Shown here: positions 27,532 through 35,691 of the stretch, one piece after another | How positions within the stretch are numbered: position 1 is the first letter of the stretch | Layout: each line of letters starts with the position of its first letter | From: Meiothermus granaticius NBRC 107808 | GTDB lineage: Bacteria > Deinococcota > Deinococci > Deinococcales > Thermaceae | Assembly: GCF_003574355.1 (NCBI RefSeq) | Contig: NZ_QWLB01000005.1 | Location: 1 to 64,000, forward strand | Length of the DNA stretch: 64,000 bases | Direction: 5' to 3' | Translations under genes and position numbers: made by a program | Notes under the pieces: generated by a model | What the model was told of the DNA's origin: nothing | Seen by the model: only the letters and a program-made list of their open reading frames with translations | The model's database searches: none

Positions 27532-28428
27532 ATGATTACGACCCGCACTTCGTCCTTGTTCCGCGCTTTTCTGCTCAACGCCCCCGCCGCCTTGGGAGGC
27601 AGCGCCGCGCTCGAGGGGGTGATGATGAAAGCCCCCGAGCGCTGGGCCTTAGCGGTGCGACTGCCGGACGGGGCCATCCACCTCGAGGTTCACGACGACC
27701 CCGCCCTCTCCAAGCGCTTCGCCTGGGCGCGGTGGCCACTGGTGCGGGGGGTGGTGGCCCTCTACGACGCGCTACGGGTCTCGAGCCGCGCCCTCTCGCG
27801 CAGCGCCGAGCTGGCCGGGGAGGAGCAGCCCACCTCCAAGACCGCCCTCTACGCCACCACCGCCCTCTCGCTGCTGCTGGGGCTGTTCATTGTGCTGCCG
27901 GGTTTTCTGGCCGGGCTGCTGGTCAGCGCCGCCGCCCAGCCGCTGCTCTACAACCTGCTGGCCGGGCTGATCAAGGCCGCCATCCTGGTGGGCTACTTAC
28001 TGTCTATCGGGCGCGTCCCCGAGATCGGGCGCTTTTTCATGTACCACGGGGCCGAGCACAAGGCCATCGCGGCCTACGAGCGGGGGCTCCCACTGACGGT
28101 GGAGAACGTGCAACGCCAGTCGGCCTACCACCCCCGCTGCGGCACCACCTTCATCGCCTTCGTGATCCTGACCGGGGTGCTGGTCTACAGCCTGATGCCC
28201 GCGCCCGAGGTGCTGTGGTGGCGCTTGCTGGGGCGGGTGCTGCTGCTGCCGCTGGTGGCGGGGCTGGCCTTCGAGGTGCTGCGCTACAGCGCCGCCCACA
28301 CCGACCCCCTCTCTAGCCTGCTCAAGGCCCTGGGCTTCCGCTTCCAGATGCTCACCGTGCGCCAGCCCACTGAGGATATAGTGGAGGTCGCCATCCAGAG
28401 CACCCAGACCGCAACTCGTCCCGCCTAG
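27532..28428 (+). CDS. DUF1385 membrane protein
   Basis: The 298-residue protein matches DUF1385: LGGSAALEGVMMKAPERWAL near the N-terminus, RFFMYHGAEHKAIAAYERG, and the HPRCGTTFIAFVIL segment with a conserved Cys. Four to five hydrophobic helices lie in the middle. The MYHGAEHK and HPRCG motifs suggest a metal or thiol site, but the family function is unknown. It follows the CDF pump closely and is probably in the same transcript. Confidence 0.9.
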   Translation: MITTRTSSLFRAFLLNAPAALGGSAALEGVMMKAPERWALAVRLPDGAIHLEVHDDPALSKRFAWARWPLVRGVVALYDALRVSSRALSRSAELAGEEQPTSKTALYATTALSLLLGLFIVLPGFLAGLLVSAAAQPLLYNLLAGLIKAAILVGYLLSIGRVPEIGRFFMYHGAEHKAIAAYERGLPLTVENVQRQSAYHPRCGTTFIAFVILTGVLVYSLMPAPEVLWWRLLGRVLLLPLVAGLAFEVLRYSAAHTDPLSSLLKALGFRFQMLTVRQPTEDIVEVAIQSTQTATRPA

Positions 28429-28434
28429 AATGCC

Positions 28435-28769
28435 TCACGGCGCTCCCCTGCTGCCCTGTCGCTGGAGCCGGTTCCACGCCCAGCCCAGCCTCACCCGCTC
28501 CGACTTGAACCAGCGGTGCGCCTGGTTGCCCCGCGCTCGCTGCATCAGCCAAAAGACCGCCTCGAGCAGCAGATATACCCCCCCGCCACCAGCAGCGCAC
28601 TCTGCCACAGCGCCAAGGCCCTGGGATTGCCCGCCGCCGAGCCCGCCAGCAGGGTGGCCTTGAGGATCAGAAAGGGAATCTCGATGACGATTTGCAGGGC
28701 CAGCAGCTTGCCGCCCAGCCGCGCCTCGGGGCGCTGCCAAAGGGAATTGAGGCAGGCTAGGGGGTTCAT
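28435..28769 (-). pseudogene. Small membrane protein, frameshifted in a G tract
   Basis: The first frame from 28769 (MNPLACLNSLWQRPEARLGG, then two hydrophobic segments) goes out of frame at a run of seven G. The other frame continues as GGGVYLLLEAVFWLMQRARG and ends at 28435. Joined, the product is about 112 residues with two or three helices; I recognise no family. The indel is in a homopolymer, so a sequencing error is possible. It overlaps the next upstream gene by ATGA, which makes them an operon. Confidence 0.55.
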
Positions 28770-29260
28770 GCGGCGGTCGGGGGGTTAGGAGGCAGGCCAC
28801 GCCCCATCTGGCGCAGCAGCAGCCCGCCCGCCAGGCTCAGGCCCACCAGCAGCAGCGACAGCAGGTCGAGGTCGGCCCGCTCGAACACCAGACCCTGGGT
28901 GGCGGGGGCCGGAATCCCGGTGGTGCGGGTCAGCACAAACAGCACCGCAATGAGCGCCGCCAGCCCGAACCCCAGGCCGAACAACCCCCTCGCACTCTCG
29001 GGGGGCATCTCGAGCAGGCCCACCAGCAACAAGATAGCCCCGTAGGCCAGTTGCAAGCCCAGCAGAATCATGAACCCCATCGCGTACCAGAACAGCGGGC
29101 TCTGGAAGCCCAGCGGGTTGTTGCGCCCGAACAAATCGCCGCACAGCCCCGCACCCAAAAAGTCAGCCCCGAAGCCCAGCAGTTGCAGGAAAAAGGGGGC
29201 CATCAGCAGGGCCGCCGCCCAGCGCACGCGGGGGTCAGAGAAGGGCTTGAACTCATTCAT
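28766..29260 (-). CDS. Membrane protein of unknown function
   Basis: The 164-residue protein has four predicted helices, an exposed GLCGDLFGRNNPLGFQSP segment and a proline-rich tail. I recognise no domain. On its strand ATTATAAACCC lies just before the start, a likely -10 region with a short leader. It is divergent from the DUF2946 gene and shares its stop with the start of the next frame. Confidence 0.65.
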   Translation of the reverse strand: MNEFKPFSDPRVRWAAALLMAPFFLQLLGFGADFLGAGLCGDLFGRNNPLGFQSPLFWYAMGFMILLGLQLAYGAILLLVGLLEMPPESARGLFGLGFGLAALIAVLFVLTRTTGIPAPATQGLVFERADLDLLSLLLVGLSLAGGLLLRQMGRGLPPNPPTAA

Positions 29261-29340
29261 GCTGGGTTTATAATAGCTGAGTTGTTGTTCAAGTATTAGT
29301 GAATCTGGTTCCGTTCTGGCCTCGTCTTTGTTCCCCGCTT

Positions 29341-29730
29341 ATGCCCTTCCGCCTCGGCATGTCCGCTCCTCAACGCCAGCAGGATTGCCTGCTTATGGCT
29401 CTGCTGCTGCTCTTGGCGCTGCAACTGGGGTTCCGCAGCCTGGTGATGTCGCCTGGAAACGTTCAGGCGGTGGCTTCGCTCGAGCAACTCGCCGCCTTCA
29501 ACCAGTCACAGCTCTGCCGCCTGGGCGACACAGGCACGCCCCACGCCGCCCACGACGAGCGGCAGGGCCACTGCCTGATCTGCTTTGTCCATCTGATTGC
29601 CGGAAGACCTGTGACCGTCGAGATGCGTGCACAACGTGTCGTCGCAGCTCCGCCGCTCGGCGAAGTATGGGCCGTCGTCGCGGCTGCGGTGCGGCTCGCT
29701 GACCCCCGCGCGCCGCCCGGCCTGACCTGA
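29341..29730 (+). CDS. DUF2946-like small protein with a CxxC motif
   Basis: The 129-residue product starts with a basic stretch and a hydrophobic helix (LLMALLLLLALQLGF), followed by a polar region with GHCLICFVH, as in DUF2946 proteins often found near copper genes. An in-frame GTG at 29299 would add 14 residues, but it overlaps a TATTAG -10-like box, so ATG 29341 is preferred. It heads a plus-strand row that leads into CopC, PCuAC and SCO1. Confidence 0.55.
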   Translation: MPFRLGMSAPQRQQDCLLMALLLLLALQLGFRSLVMSPGNVQAVASLEQLAAFNQSQLCRLGDTGTPHAAHDERQGHCLICFVHLIAGRPVTVEMRAQRVVAAPPLGEVWAVVAAAVRLADPRAPPGLT

Positions 29731-29769
29731 CCGCCTCGGCCCTCGCAACCCTGAATCCGGGGGTATCCT

Positions 29770-30168
29770 ATGAACCGTCTGCTCTTCATGCTCATATTGT
29801 TCGGCATCGCCCTGGCCCACCCCTTCAACGACGGGGGGCTGGTGCAGGGGGACGTGAAGTTCGAGCCCAACGACCAGCCCAAGGTCGGGGTCTCCACCGT
29901 GGCCTGGGTACAGTTCATCAGCATCGCCGGGCAACCGGTCAACCCCCAGGACTGCTTCTGCACCCTGCTCTTCTACCAGGGGCAGGTGAGCGCCACCACC
30001 AAGCCCGATACCAGCGTGCGGCTGGCCCTGAACCCCGCCACGGGGCGGATGGAGGGCAGGGTGGTGTTTCCCAAGAGCGGCCCCTACTTCCTGGTGCTGC
30101 TGGGCCGCCCGATGCCCGGAAAGACCGTTCCGCCCTTCATCATGAACGCCATCTTTTTCGTCAACTAG
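29770..30168 (+). CDS. Periplasmic protein of unknown function in the copper row
   Basis: The 132-residue protein has a signal peptide (LLFMLILFGIALAHP) and a beta-rich domain with a PQDCFCTLLFY CxC motif and a C-terminal GPYFLVLLGRP. It may be an immunoglobulin-like fold similar in spirit to CopC or FixH proteins, but I cannot name the family. The CFC pair and the downstream copper chaperones suggest copper binding; this is inference. The start is ATG 29770 after a GGTATCC leader without a clear ribosome-binding site. Confidence 0.65.
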   Translation: MNRLLFMLILFGIALAHPFNDGGLVQGDVKFEPNDQPKVGVSTVAWVQFISIAGQPVNPQDCFCTLLFYQGQVSATTKPDTSVRLALNPATGRMEGRVVFPKSGPYFLVLLGRPMPGKTVPPFIMNAIFFVN

Positions 30169-30211
30169 CCAGCCAAAACCTGTGACCATCAAGCGACAAG
30201 GAGCATCCCCA

Positions 30212-30643
30212 ATGATTTCGCGGTACTCGCTCATGTTGGCGACTGCCTTAGTTAGCAGCGCCTTAGCCCATGCCGGACTCCAGAGCAGCACCCCCGCAGC
30301 CAACTCGGTGCTGCAAAGCGCCCCCACCCAAGTCGTGCTAAACATGGAAGAGTCGGTGGAGATGCGGCTCTCGACCTTCAAGGTCTACCCACTCGAGGCC
30401 ACCCCCCAAGACCTCCAGAGCTTCCGGCGCTTGAACGCGCTGGCTGAGCCCCTGTTTGAGCGGGTACTGCGGCTAAAGAACGACCAGCCTCAACGCGCCG
30501 ATAGCGGCCTCAAAACCACTTCCCGCACCGGCAAACAGGTGGTGGTGGGGCTGAAAGCGGGAGCCTATGTGGTGATGTGGCAGGTGCTCAGCACCGATAG
30601 TCACCGCACCTCCGACTACTACGTCTTCGTTGTCCGCCCGTGA
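30212..30643 (+). CDS. copC: CopC-domain copper resistance protein
   Basis: The 143-residue protein has a signal peptide ending in SALAHA and a mature N-terminus HAGLQSSTPAANSVL, the CopC pattern in which the N-terminal His binds Cu(II). The C-terminal DSHRTSDYYVFVV supplies the second conserved Asp-His region. ATG 30212 is preferred to the GTG at 30182 because AAGGAG lies upstream and it gives a normal signal peptide. It acts outside the membrane, buffering or trafficking copper to oxidase assembly. Confidence 0.88.
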   Translation: MISRYSLMLATALVSSALAHAGLQSSTPAANSVLQSAPTQVVLNMEESVEMRLSTFKVYPLEATPQDLQSFRRLNALAEPLFERVLRLKNDQPQRADSGLKTTSRTGKQVVVGLKAGAYVVMWQVLSTDSHRTSDYYVFVVRP

Positions 30644-30657
30644 ACAAGGTGATCGCG

Positions 30658-31092
30658 ATGAAACAGATGTTGACCCTACTGGGTGCACTGCTGCTTTGCG
30701 CCGCAGCGGCCCAGACCAACAACGTACGCCTGATCGAAGGCTGGGTACGCCTGCCCCCGCCCGTGCTCAAGAGCACCGTGGCCTATATGGTGCTTGAGAA
30801 CCCCAGCGCCCGCCCGCTGCGCCTGACGGGCGGCTCCGCCGAGGTCGCGGGCACGGTGATGCCGATGAGTGACTACGTGGAGACCCACAACGGGGTGGAG
30901 GTCAAAGGGATGCGCGAGGTGCGCTTCCTGGAGATCCCTGCCGGGGGGCGGCTCGAGCTAAAACCCGGCGGCAAACACCTTATGCTGATCGGCTTGCAGC
31001 GGCCCCTGCGTGAGGGCGAAAGGATCATGCTCAACCTGCGCTTCGAGGGCGGCGGCACGGCTCGAGTGGTGCTGAGCGTGCAGAACAAATAG
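30658..31092 (+). CDS. PCu(A)C copper chaperone
   Basis: The 144-residue protein has a signal peptide (LLGALLLCAAAAQ) and the PCuAC pattern: EGWVRLPPP, AYMVLENPSARPLRL, VETHNGVEVKGMREV and LKPGGKHLMLIGL. The His and Met residues correspond to the H-x10-M-x21-H-x-M Cu(I) site. The family delivers Cu(I) to the Cu-A centre of cytochrome oxidase together with SCO. ATG 30658 is chosen, with AAGGTGATC upstream; a GTG at 30640 overlapping the copC stop is the alternative. Confidence 0.9.
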   Translation: MKQMLTLLGALLLCAAAAQTNNVRLIEGWVRLPPPVLKSTVAYMVLENPSARPLRLTGGSAEVAGTVMPMSDYVETHNGVEVKGMREVRFLEIPAGGRLELKPGGKHLMLIGLQRPLREGERIMLNLRFEGGGTARVVLSVQNK

Positions 31093-31102
31093 GAGCAGCT
31101 CC

Positions 31103-31771
31103 ATGCAGACCTCCCCCAACTCTCCCAACCCCGACATTTCCCGCCTGGTCAAATGGCTACGCGTCCTGATGACGGTGACGCTGGCAATTGTCGTCGCCTC
31201 GGCGGCAGCCTTTCTCTACTTGAGCAGCCCCAACCAGCGCATCACTCCCTACGGAACCCGCCTGGTTAAAGAGCGGGCCGCTTTCGACTTCACCCTAGTA
31301 GACCAAAATAACCAGACCCGCCGCCTGAGCGAGTTCCGGGGCAAGGCGGTGTACCTGTTCTTTGGCTTTGTCAACTGCCCCGATGTGTGCCCCACCACCC
31401 TGACCGAACTCAAAAAGGTCTACCAAACTCTCACCCCCGCCGAGCAATCCAAGGTGCGGGTGCTGCTAATTACCACCGACCCCGAGCGCGACACCCCCGA
31501 GGTGCTGGGAAGGTACGTGGCCTTCTTCGACCCCAGTTTCTTGGGCCTGACGGGCACCCCCCAGCAGATCGCCGAGGCCGCCAAGGGCTACGGGGTCTTC
31601 TATATCAAGAGCAACATCAAGTCAGCCACCGAATACAACGTGGATCACACCGCCACCACCTTCCTTGTTGACCCCCAAGGCAGGCTGCGGCTGCTGTACG
31701 CCAACGGACGACCCGCGAATACCGAACGGATGCTCGAGGACTTGCGCTGGGTGTTGCGCTCGAGGGGCTAG
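31103..31771 (+). CDS. SCO1/SenC copper metallochaperone
   Basis: The 222-residue protein has one N-terminal transmembrane anchor (about 18-42) and a thioredoxin-like domain with FGFVNCPDVCPTTL and the distal His in YNVDHTATTFLVD, the complete Cu-binding set of SCO proteins. It assembles the Cu-A site of cytochrome c oxidase on the outer face of the membrane. It follows PCuAC by 10 bases, which makes a CopC-PCuAC-SCO operon. An IS5-type element lies 16 bases after its stop. Confidence 0.93.
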   Translation: MQTSPNSPNPDISRLVKWLRVLMTVTLAIVVASAAAFLYLSSPNQRITPYGTRLVKERAAFDFTLVDQNNQTRRLSEFRGKAVYLFFGFVNCPDVCPTTLTELKKVYQTLTPAEQSKVRVLLITTDPERDTPEVLGRYVAFFDPSFLGLTGTPQQIAEAAKGYGVFYIKSNIKSATEYNVDHTATTFLVDPQGRLRLLYANGRPANTERMLEDLRWVLRSRG

Positions 31772-31787
31772 CCCACTTTCAGCAACC

Positions 31788-32637
31788 AGTCCAAGAATAG
31801 GTTCACCAGTGCAGCAGCACCCGAATGCAGATGAGGAGTGCGGCGAAGACCAGCAATCCTCGATAGTTTTCGGCTTTGCGCTCATAGCGCATGACCAGGG
31901 CGCGGTAGTTGTCCATCCAGGCGTGTAAACGTTCCACCTGATAGCGCTGTGTGCTGGCGGGGTGCAGCTTGGGGCCGCGTCTGCGCCGATGCTGGTATTG
32001 GCGCTCGGGGACGGAAGCACGGATGCCTCTGGCCCTGAGTCTGCGGCGCAGAGGGGTGGAGTCAAAGGCTTTATCCATGGCTAACACTCGGATACGCTTT
32101 CGCGGCTTACGCCCAGGTTGAGGGATGCGAATGCAACTCAGAACGGCTTCGATCACCTGGCTCTCGTGGGTGCTCGCCGGGTATACCGCTAAAGAGATGG
32201 GAATGCCCTGCGCTTCGGTCACGGCTACCGCGGTACAGCCTTTGCCCTTGTGCCCCCAGTCTCTCGCATCGCCCCCCTTTTGACCTGGACCTGACTGCCC
32301 TCCAAGCTGCCCTGACTCAAGTCCAGCTTCCCTGCCGCCCACAGCCTCCCCAGGATCTGTTGCCACATCCCGTCCCACAGCCCTTGCCTGACCCAGCGGT
32401 CATGCCAGTAATGACACCTGCTCCCTGGGGCATAGCCTTCGACCTTGGGAATGTCCCGCCACCTACACCCCGTTTTCAGGCGGTACATGATCCCGCTCAG
32501 CACCTCACGGTCTTGGCTTCGCTTACGGCCTTTGGCGGGTTGGGGCGGCAGCAGTGGCGCGATCACCGCCCACTGCGCGTCGTTCAGCCGGGTGTCCTCC
32601 ATCCCTTCAACTTAGCGCATTACTGCATTCTTGGACT
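31788..32637. mobile_element. IS5-family insertion sequence (IS427-like group)
   Basis: The inverted ends AGTCCAAGAAT (31788-31798) and ATTCTTGGACT (32627-32637) bracket a two-frame transposase. Size is about 850 bp. I could not identify a target duplication. The only evidently complete IS in the window. Confidence 0.82.
31803..32602 (-). CDS. IS5-family transposase, made by frameshifting between two overlapping frames
   Basis: The first frame (32602-32225) encodes LNDAQWAVIAPLLPPQPAKG and YRLKTGCRWRDIP, the N-terminal DUF4096 domain. The second (to 31803) encodes the DDE domain: DARDWGHKGKGCTAVAV, RIRVLAMDKAFDS and ERLHAWMDNYRALVMRYER with YRGLLVFAALLI. The overlap contains AAAAGGGGGG near 32270, a slippery tract as used for programmed frameshifting in this IS group. 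No other lesion is visible, so the element may be active. Confidence 0.85.
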
Positions 32638-32784
32638 ACTTGACCAAAGCAAGATCATGCAGACTGGGCAGGTGCTGCGGAACGTACGCCAAGCGTTGTG
32701 CCAGTTGTGCCATAGCTAAAGGGGAGATATGGTTGGCCGTTGTAAAAACTTAGGCCTGACTCGAAAGATCCCAAGTATGATGCC

Positions 32785-32822
32785 ACAAGTTACATTCATC
32801 TATTCGGATAAGCAAATATATT
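32785..32822 (+). promoter_or_regulatory. Candidate operator/promoter of the SmtB-like regulator
   Basis: Upstream of the ArsR gene lies an imperfect inverted repeat centred on TATTCGGATA (ATTCATCTATT-CG-GATAAGCAAAT), followed by an AT-rich TATATT. Position and symmetry fit autoregulation by an ArsR/SmtB protein. Confidence 0.4.
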
Positions 32823-32828
32823 GTGGCA

Positions 32829-33197
32829 ATGAAACACCATGCCTTATCCAACACCCCCCATCCAGACGATCTGAAATTAGTCGTTGAAGCCTTCAAAGCC
32901 CTCTCCGATGCCACCCGAGCCCGATTGGTATTGTTGCTAACCCAGCACGAGCATTCGGTGGGCGAACTGGTAGCGGTTTTGCAGCAACCCCAGAGCACGG
33001 TCTCCAGACACCTTGGCATCCTCCGTGGTGCGGATTTGGTGGCGACCCAGCGCAGAGGAACCTCGGTCTATTACCGGCTCAGCGATACCCATCTGGGTGA
33101 GTTGGTACGCCAAGCCTTCGCCCACGCTCAACACAAGCGGATGGGGCTGGCGGATCACCCCGATATCGACGGGGCGATGAATTTGGGGAGGCCTTAG
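32829..33197 (+). CDS. ArsR/SmtB-family Zn/Co sensor (CzrA-like)
   Basis: The 122-residue repressor has the ArsR winged helix (FKALSDATRARLVLLL, QSTVSRHLGILRGADLV). Its alpha5 metal site is complete: D86-x-H88, ten residues, then H99-x2-H102, exactly the D-x-H-x10-H-x2-H motif of CzrA, SmtB and NmtR. It should derepress on Zn(II), Co(II) or Ni(II). Its stop overlaps the start of the MFS exporter gene at 33197, which is therefore its likely target. Confidence 0.9.
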   Translation: MKHHALSNTPHPDDLKLVVEAFKALSDATRARLVLLLTQHEHSVGELVAVLQQPQSTVSRHLGILRGADLVATQRRGTSVYYRLSDTHLGELVRQAFAHAQHKRMGLADHPDIDGAMNLGRP

Positions 33198-34417
33198 TGC
33201 GAGCCCTGTCGGTATTCGGAAGCTTGCGCAACCCGGTTTTTGCCCAGCTTTATGCTGCTCAGACCATCAGCCTGTTGGGCGACGCCTTTACCTGGGTGGC
33301 CCTGGCGCTCTTGGCCTTCGAGCTGGCCGGGGAGAAGTCGGGCGTGGTGCTGGGGACGGCCCTCACCTTGCGGGTGACGGCGTTTGTGCTGTTTTCTTCC
33401 TTGGGTGGGGTGCTGGCCGACCGGGTCAACCGCAAGGCGCTGATGGTGGGAGCCGACCTCGCACGGGTAGTGATTATCGGACTCATTCCCCTGACCACCG
33501 AGGTCTGGCAGGTCTATGGCCTGATGTTTTTGCTCAATGCCTTTACGGCCGTGTTTACCCCCACCTTTCAGGCCACCGTGCCGCTGGTGGCGAAACAGGA
33601 CTACCCCCAGGCAATTGCTCTTTCCAGCGCCACCAACGAATTGTTGGGGGTGCTGGGGCCGGGCCTCGCCGGGGGTCTGGCGGCCCTGCTGGGTGGACGC
33701 AGCCTGTTCTGGTTGGACGGGGCAACCTTTGCCCTCTCGGCCTTGCTGATCCTGGCCTTGAGGACCAACCTACAGGTGAAAACGGATCTGGCTTCCGAGG
33801 TCTTCCGGTGGTCGGACTTGCGCGAGGGGACTCGGCGGTTGTGGGTGGACCCTCGGTTGCGCTATGCCTTGCTGCTCGAACTGGTGGCGGCCATCTCGGG
33901 GGCCTGGGTTCTGGTGAACACGGTGGGCTATGTGAAAGGCAACCTGGGCCTGGGGGATGGGCAGTATGGCTGGGTGATGGCCGCGTTTGGGGTGGGGGCA
34001 ACCCTGGCCGCCCTGGCCGCCGGAGCCCTGGACAAGCGCCTTGCCCGCACCACCTTTGTCTTGCTGGGAGCTACGCTGACCACGCTGGCGATTCTCCCCA
34101 CCGCGATGGCCTCGCTGGTTCCCCTGATGCTCTTGTGGTTTTTGGCGGGAGTCGGACAGAACTGGGTCAATCTACCCACCAACACCCTAATTGCCGACCA
34201 CACCCCTGAGGCGCTGCAAGGCCGGGTGTACGGGGCCCACTTTGCCTGGAGTCACCTGTGGTGGATGTTCAGTTACCCCCTGGCCGGATGGTTGGGGAAT
34301 GCCTTGGGCAGCGGCTCATTCTTGCTGGGGGGGCTGCTTGGGTTGGGTCTGCTGGCCGTCGTGCAGGTATTGGCTTCTCCAAAAAGACAGGGGGATATCG
34401 CCGGTCAGGTTAAGTAG
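33197..34417 (+). CDS. MFS efflux protein controlled by the SmtB-like sensor
   Basis: The 406-residue protein has about 12 helices with MFS motif A (GGVLADRVNRKALMVG) and the sequence style of the multidrug/NreB-like MFS group (AQTISLLGDAFTWVALALL, LNAFTAVFTPTFQATVPL). It starts with GTG at 33197, directly overlapping the ArsR stop, so the two are co-translated. The coupling to a CzrA-type sensor suggests export of a divalent metal such as Ni, Co or Zn. The substrate is inferred from context only. Confidence 0.85.
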   Translation: MRALSVFGSLRNPVFAQLYAAQTISLLGDAFTWVALALLAFELAGEKSGVVLGTALTLRVTAFVLFSSLGGVLADRVNRKALMVGADLARVVIIGLIPLTTEVWQVYGLMFLLNAFTAVFTPTFQATVPLVAKQDYPQAIALSSATNELLGVLGPGLAGGLAALLGGRSLFWLDGATFALSALLILALRTNLQVKTDLASEVFRWSDLREGTRRLWVDPRLRYALLLELVAAISGAWVLVNTVGYVKGNLGLGDGQYGWVMAAFGVGATLAALAAGALDKRLARTTFVLLGATLTTLAILPTAMASLVPLMLLWFLAGVGQNWVNLPTNTLIADHTPEALQGRVYGAHFAWSHLWWMFSYPLAGWLGNALGSGSFLLGGLLGLGLLAVVQVLASPKRQGDIAGQVK

Positions 34418-34596
34418 CCCCAGACGCTCGATGTAGGCCATTTATCCGGGATGAACGAGAGAGCCTCCTTGAGTCACAGGAGTCCGTACTGCCACGCCTA
34501 TTGTGGCTTGGGGTTGCCACTTCAGGTCGGGTCGGAATACGCCCTCAAGGCGGTTTCCGCTTCCTTTATCCCTGCCAAGCGGCCTCACTTCAAGGC

Positions 34597-35691
34597 TTAA
34601 CCCTGTGGGGCAATCCGCCGCCTCAGCCAGCGATAGCCCTGTATGAAACCCCAGATGGTCAGGACACCCAGGGCCTGCCAGAACGTACCCTGCCAGGGCT
34701 CATCCTGGCGGTAAAAAGCGGGGATATTGTAAAGCAGCACGATCACTATAAGCTGCCAGGTAAAGGTCCACAGCGAGGCTGAACCCAGCGGGATGAGCAG
34801 CCAACCCGAAAGGGTATTCAAGGGTTTCCAAAACCAAGTGGCCATGATGTAAAAAGTCAGCAGATACAGCGCCACCAAGGACAACCGCAGCGGCCCCATG
34901 GCAATCTTGTTTTCCTGGCCCAAGACCAACCGAGGCAGTTCGGGCCAAAGGTAGTTTCCGCGGATATGCATGTAGGTGAAGGCCACCGCTACCAACAGCA
35001 CCACCGCCGCCGCTCCATCGCGTAACCAAGGCTTTCTGGCCAATGCCCGGCTCAACTCAGCCCGGTGGAACCCGATCACCAGACCGACGAAAAAGAAGAT
35101 CTGCCAGGTAGCATGATACCGATCCACCGGCCAACCGCTGGCTCCGCCATACGCCTGGGCAAAGGCGTACAGACCCACCGAGACCGCCAGTACCAGCCAA
35201 GACCTTTGACTGAACATCTGGTAAAGCGCCAACGGGGCCAGGATCATATACACCACATAAGCCAGCAGAATATCTGAGCCGTGGTAGCTTTTTTGCAGGG
35301 TCAGGACAAAAAAGATGAATTCCAGAAAGTTCTGGTCTTTGGGGAAGGGGTCATTCCACACCGTCAAACCGGTGTACAGGCTAAAGGCGGCAAAACCGAT
35401 AGCGATGAGCACGGTGGTGCGGTATACCACCACCGCGCGGGCCAGCAGGCGTTTGACGGCTTCGCCAAAGGTGTCGCGGGCAAATACGATGCCCAGGGTC
35501 AGGCCGGAGATAAAGTAAAAGCCCTCGGCGGCGCTGATGTAAAAGTTGTTGTTGCCGGTGATGGAGTAAAAGTAGGAGTAGCCCCCGATGTGATTGATGG
35601 TCATCACAAATAGAGCGAAGCCCCGCAGCCAATCCAGCCGCAGATCACGGCCGGTTGAGCCCCGGTAGACCCAGGGTTGCATTAGGTTCAT
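34597..35691 (-). CDS. OpgC-domain acyltransferase-like membrane protein
   Basis: The 364-residue protein has about ten helices and the OpgC start: [20 protein letters not shown], then [18 protein letters not shown]. OpgC succinylates periplasmic glucans in proteobacteria; related acyltransferase-3-like proteins modify other envelope glycans, so the substrate here is unknown. The start overlaps the 3' end of the upstream P-type ATPase gene (ATGA), which indicates co-expression. It may adjust the cell surface in response to metal stress. Confidence 0.85.
   Translation of the reverse strand: MNLMQPWVYRGSTGRDLRLDWLRGFALFVMTINHIGGYSYFYSITGNNNFYISAAEGFYFISGLTLGIVFARDTFGEAVKRLLARAVVVYRTTVLIAIGFAAFSLYTGLTVWNDPFPKDQNFLEFIFFVLTLQKSYHGSDILLAYVVYMILAPLALYQMFSQRSWLVLAVSVGLYAFAQAYGGASGWPVDRYHATWQIFFFVGLVIGFHRAELSRALARKPWLRDGAAAVVLLVAVAFTYMHIRGNYLWPELPRLVLGQENKIAMGPLRLSLVALYLLTFYIMATWFWKPLNTLSGWLLIPLGSASLWTFTWQLIVIVLLYNIPAFYRQDEPWQGTFWQALGVLTIWGFIQGYRWLRRRIAPQG

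Noticed and set aside
27195-28316. Plus-strand frame of about 373 codons overlapping CDF and DUF1385
   Set aside because: Low-complexity Arg/Gly/Ala-rich translation in the +1 frame of two well-supported genes.
34418-34596. Possible small gene between the MFS and OpgC genes
   Set aside because: The only open frame (from 34501) runs antisense into opgC and lacks a ribosome-binding site or similarity.
34590-34605. Regulon box at CTTAAC near 34597
   Set aside because: No partner half-site 11 bp away and no TANNNT box at the right distance; it lies at the 3' end of a minus-strand gene.
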